This document shows positions 32,455-32,591 of a DNA stretch of 32,591 bases, piece by piece. How positions within the stretch are numbered: the first letter of the stretch is position 1; each line of letters opens with the position of its first letter. The translations under genes were made by a program, and so were the position numbers. The notes beneath the pieces were generated by a model. It saw nothing but the letters and a program-made list of their open reading frames with translations, was not told where the DNA came from and did no database searches. The DNA is from an uncultured Curtobacterium sp. (GTDB lineage Bacteria; Actinomycetota; Actinomycetes; Actinomycetales; Microbacteriaceae): the NCBI GenBank assembly GCA_913778205.1, contig CAJYUW010000005.1, forward strand, positions 1 through 32,591. The letters run 5' to 3'.

Positions 32455-32591
32455 CTACCTGCCCGCGACCACCTCGCGCAGCAGCGCCGCCGTCTCGGAC
32501 GGCGTCTTGCCGACCTTGACACCGGCCGCCTCGAGCGCCTGCTTCTTCGCCTCGGCCGTGCCCGCGGACCCGGACACGATCGCGCCCGCGT
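32455..32591 (-). CDS. sucD: Succinyl-CoA synthetase alpha subunit, C-terminal fragment
   Basis: Only the last 44 residues and the TAG stop are in the window; the rest lies beyond the right edge. The reading AGAIVSGSAGTAEAKKQALE and VKVGKTPSETAALLREV is the highly conserved C-terminus of SucD, which forms succinyl-CoA or, in the TCA direction, succinate with substrate-level phosphorylation. The two leftover edge bases fit the end of a CAC codon, the position of the phosphorylated active-site His in GHAGAI. sucD next to perM and purN-purH is a common actinobacterial order; here a glycosyltransferase-like gene lies between. Confidence 0.93.
   Translation of the reverse strand, partial: AGAIVSGSAGTAEAKKQALEAAGVKVGKTPSETAALLREVVAGR

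Overview
The window is very GC-rich actinobacterial DNA, most like a Curtobacterium or a close Microbacteriaceae relative. This is judged from protein content, from the order sucD-perM(DUF6350)-purN-purH (also found around Rv0952-Rv0957 in Mycobacterium), and from many genes with a TANNNT -10 box only 6-7 nt before the start codon, the usual sign of leaderless mRNAs in this phylum. No tRNA, rRNA, CRISPR array, transposase or integrase was seen.

Layout. 1-1640: 5'-truncated MFS transporter whose first 229 bp hold a perfect 86-bp fold-back, probably a contig-end artefact, followed by terminator-like palindromes. 1765-4240: purU, a DUF2568 membrane protein and nagA. 4362-7775: a coupled pair (PP2C/SpoIIE phosphatase and a BLUF-TetR fusion) facing an EmrB-type efflux pump. 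7869-10385: MalY-like lyase, nagB and a NUDIX hydrolase; a DasR-type operator lies between nagB and the NUDIX gene. 10627-14814 (minus): complete ABC importer (lipoprotein, two permeases, ATPase). 15116-17277: phzF and a ROK regulator, with two separate 20-bp tandem arrays flanking phzF. 17471-19688: GNAT coupled to an alkyltransferase-like protein, a hexapeptide acyltransferase and a DUF805 protein. 19806-24238 (minus): heterodimeric ABC exporter behind a long leader with a possible small ORF and three 37-bp hairpin repeats. 24252-27085: lower-GC islet with a zinc-hook SMC/RecF-like ATPase and a 117-aa partner behind a palindrome. 27118-31425: purH, purN, perM. 31542-32390: a divergent glycosyltransferase-like gene. 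32455-end: the 3' end of sucD.

How the genes fit together. purU, purN and purH belong to one-carbon and purine metabolism. nagA and nagB complete GlcNAc-6-P catabolism, and nagB carries a DasR-like operator. Best candidates for new biology: (1) the two-gene ATPase islet, a plausible defence system; (2) the BLUF-TetR protein, which lacks the photocycle Tyr and Gln, next to a phosphatase and an efflux pump; (3) the exporter leader, which resembles ribosome-mediated attenuation such as bmrB-bmrCD of Bacillus subtilis. All three are inferences from sequence reading alone.
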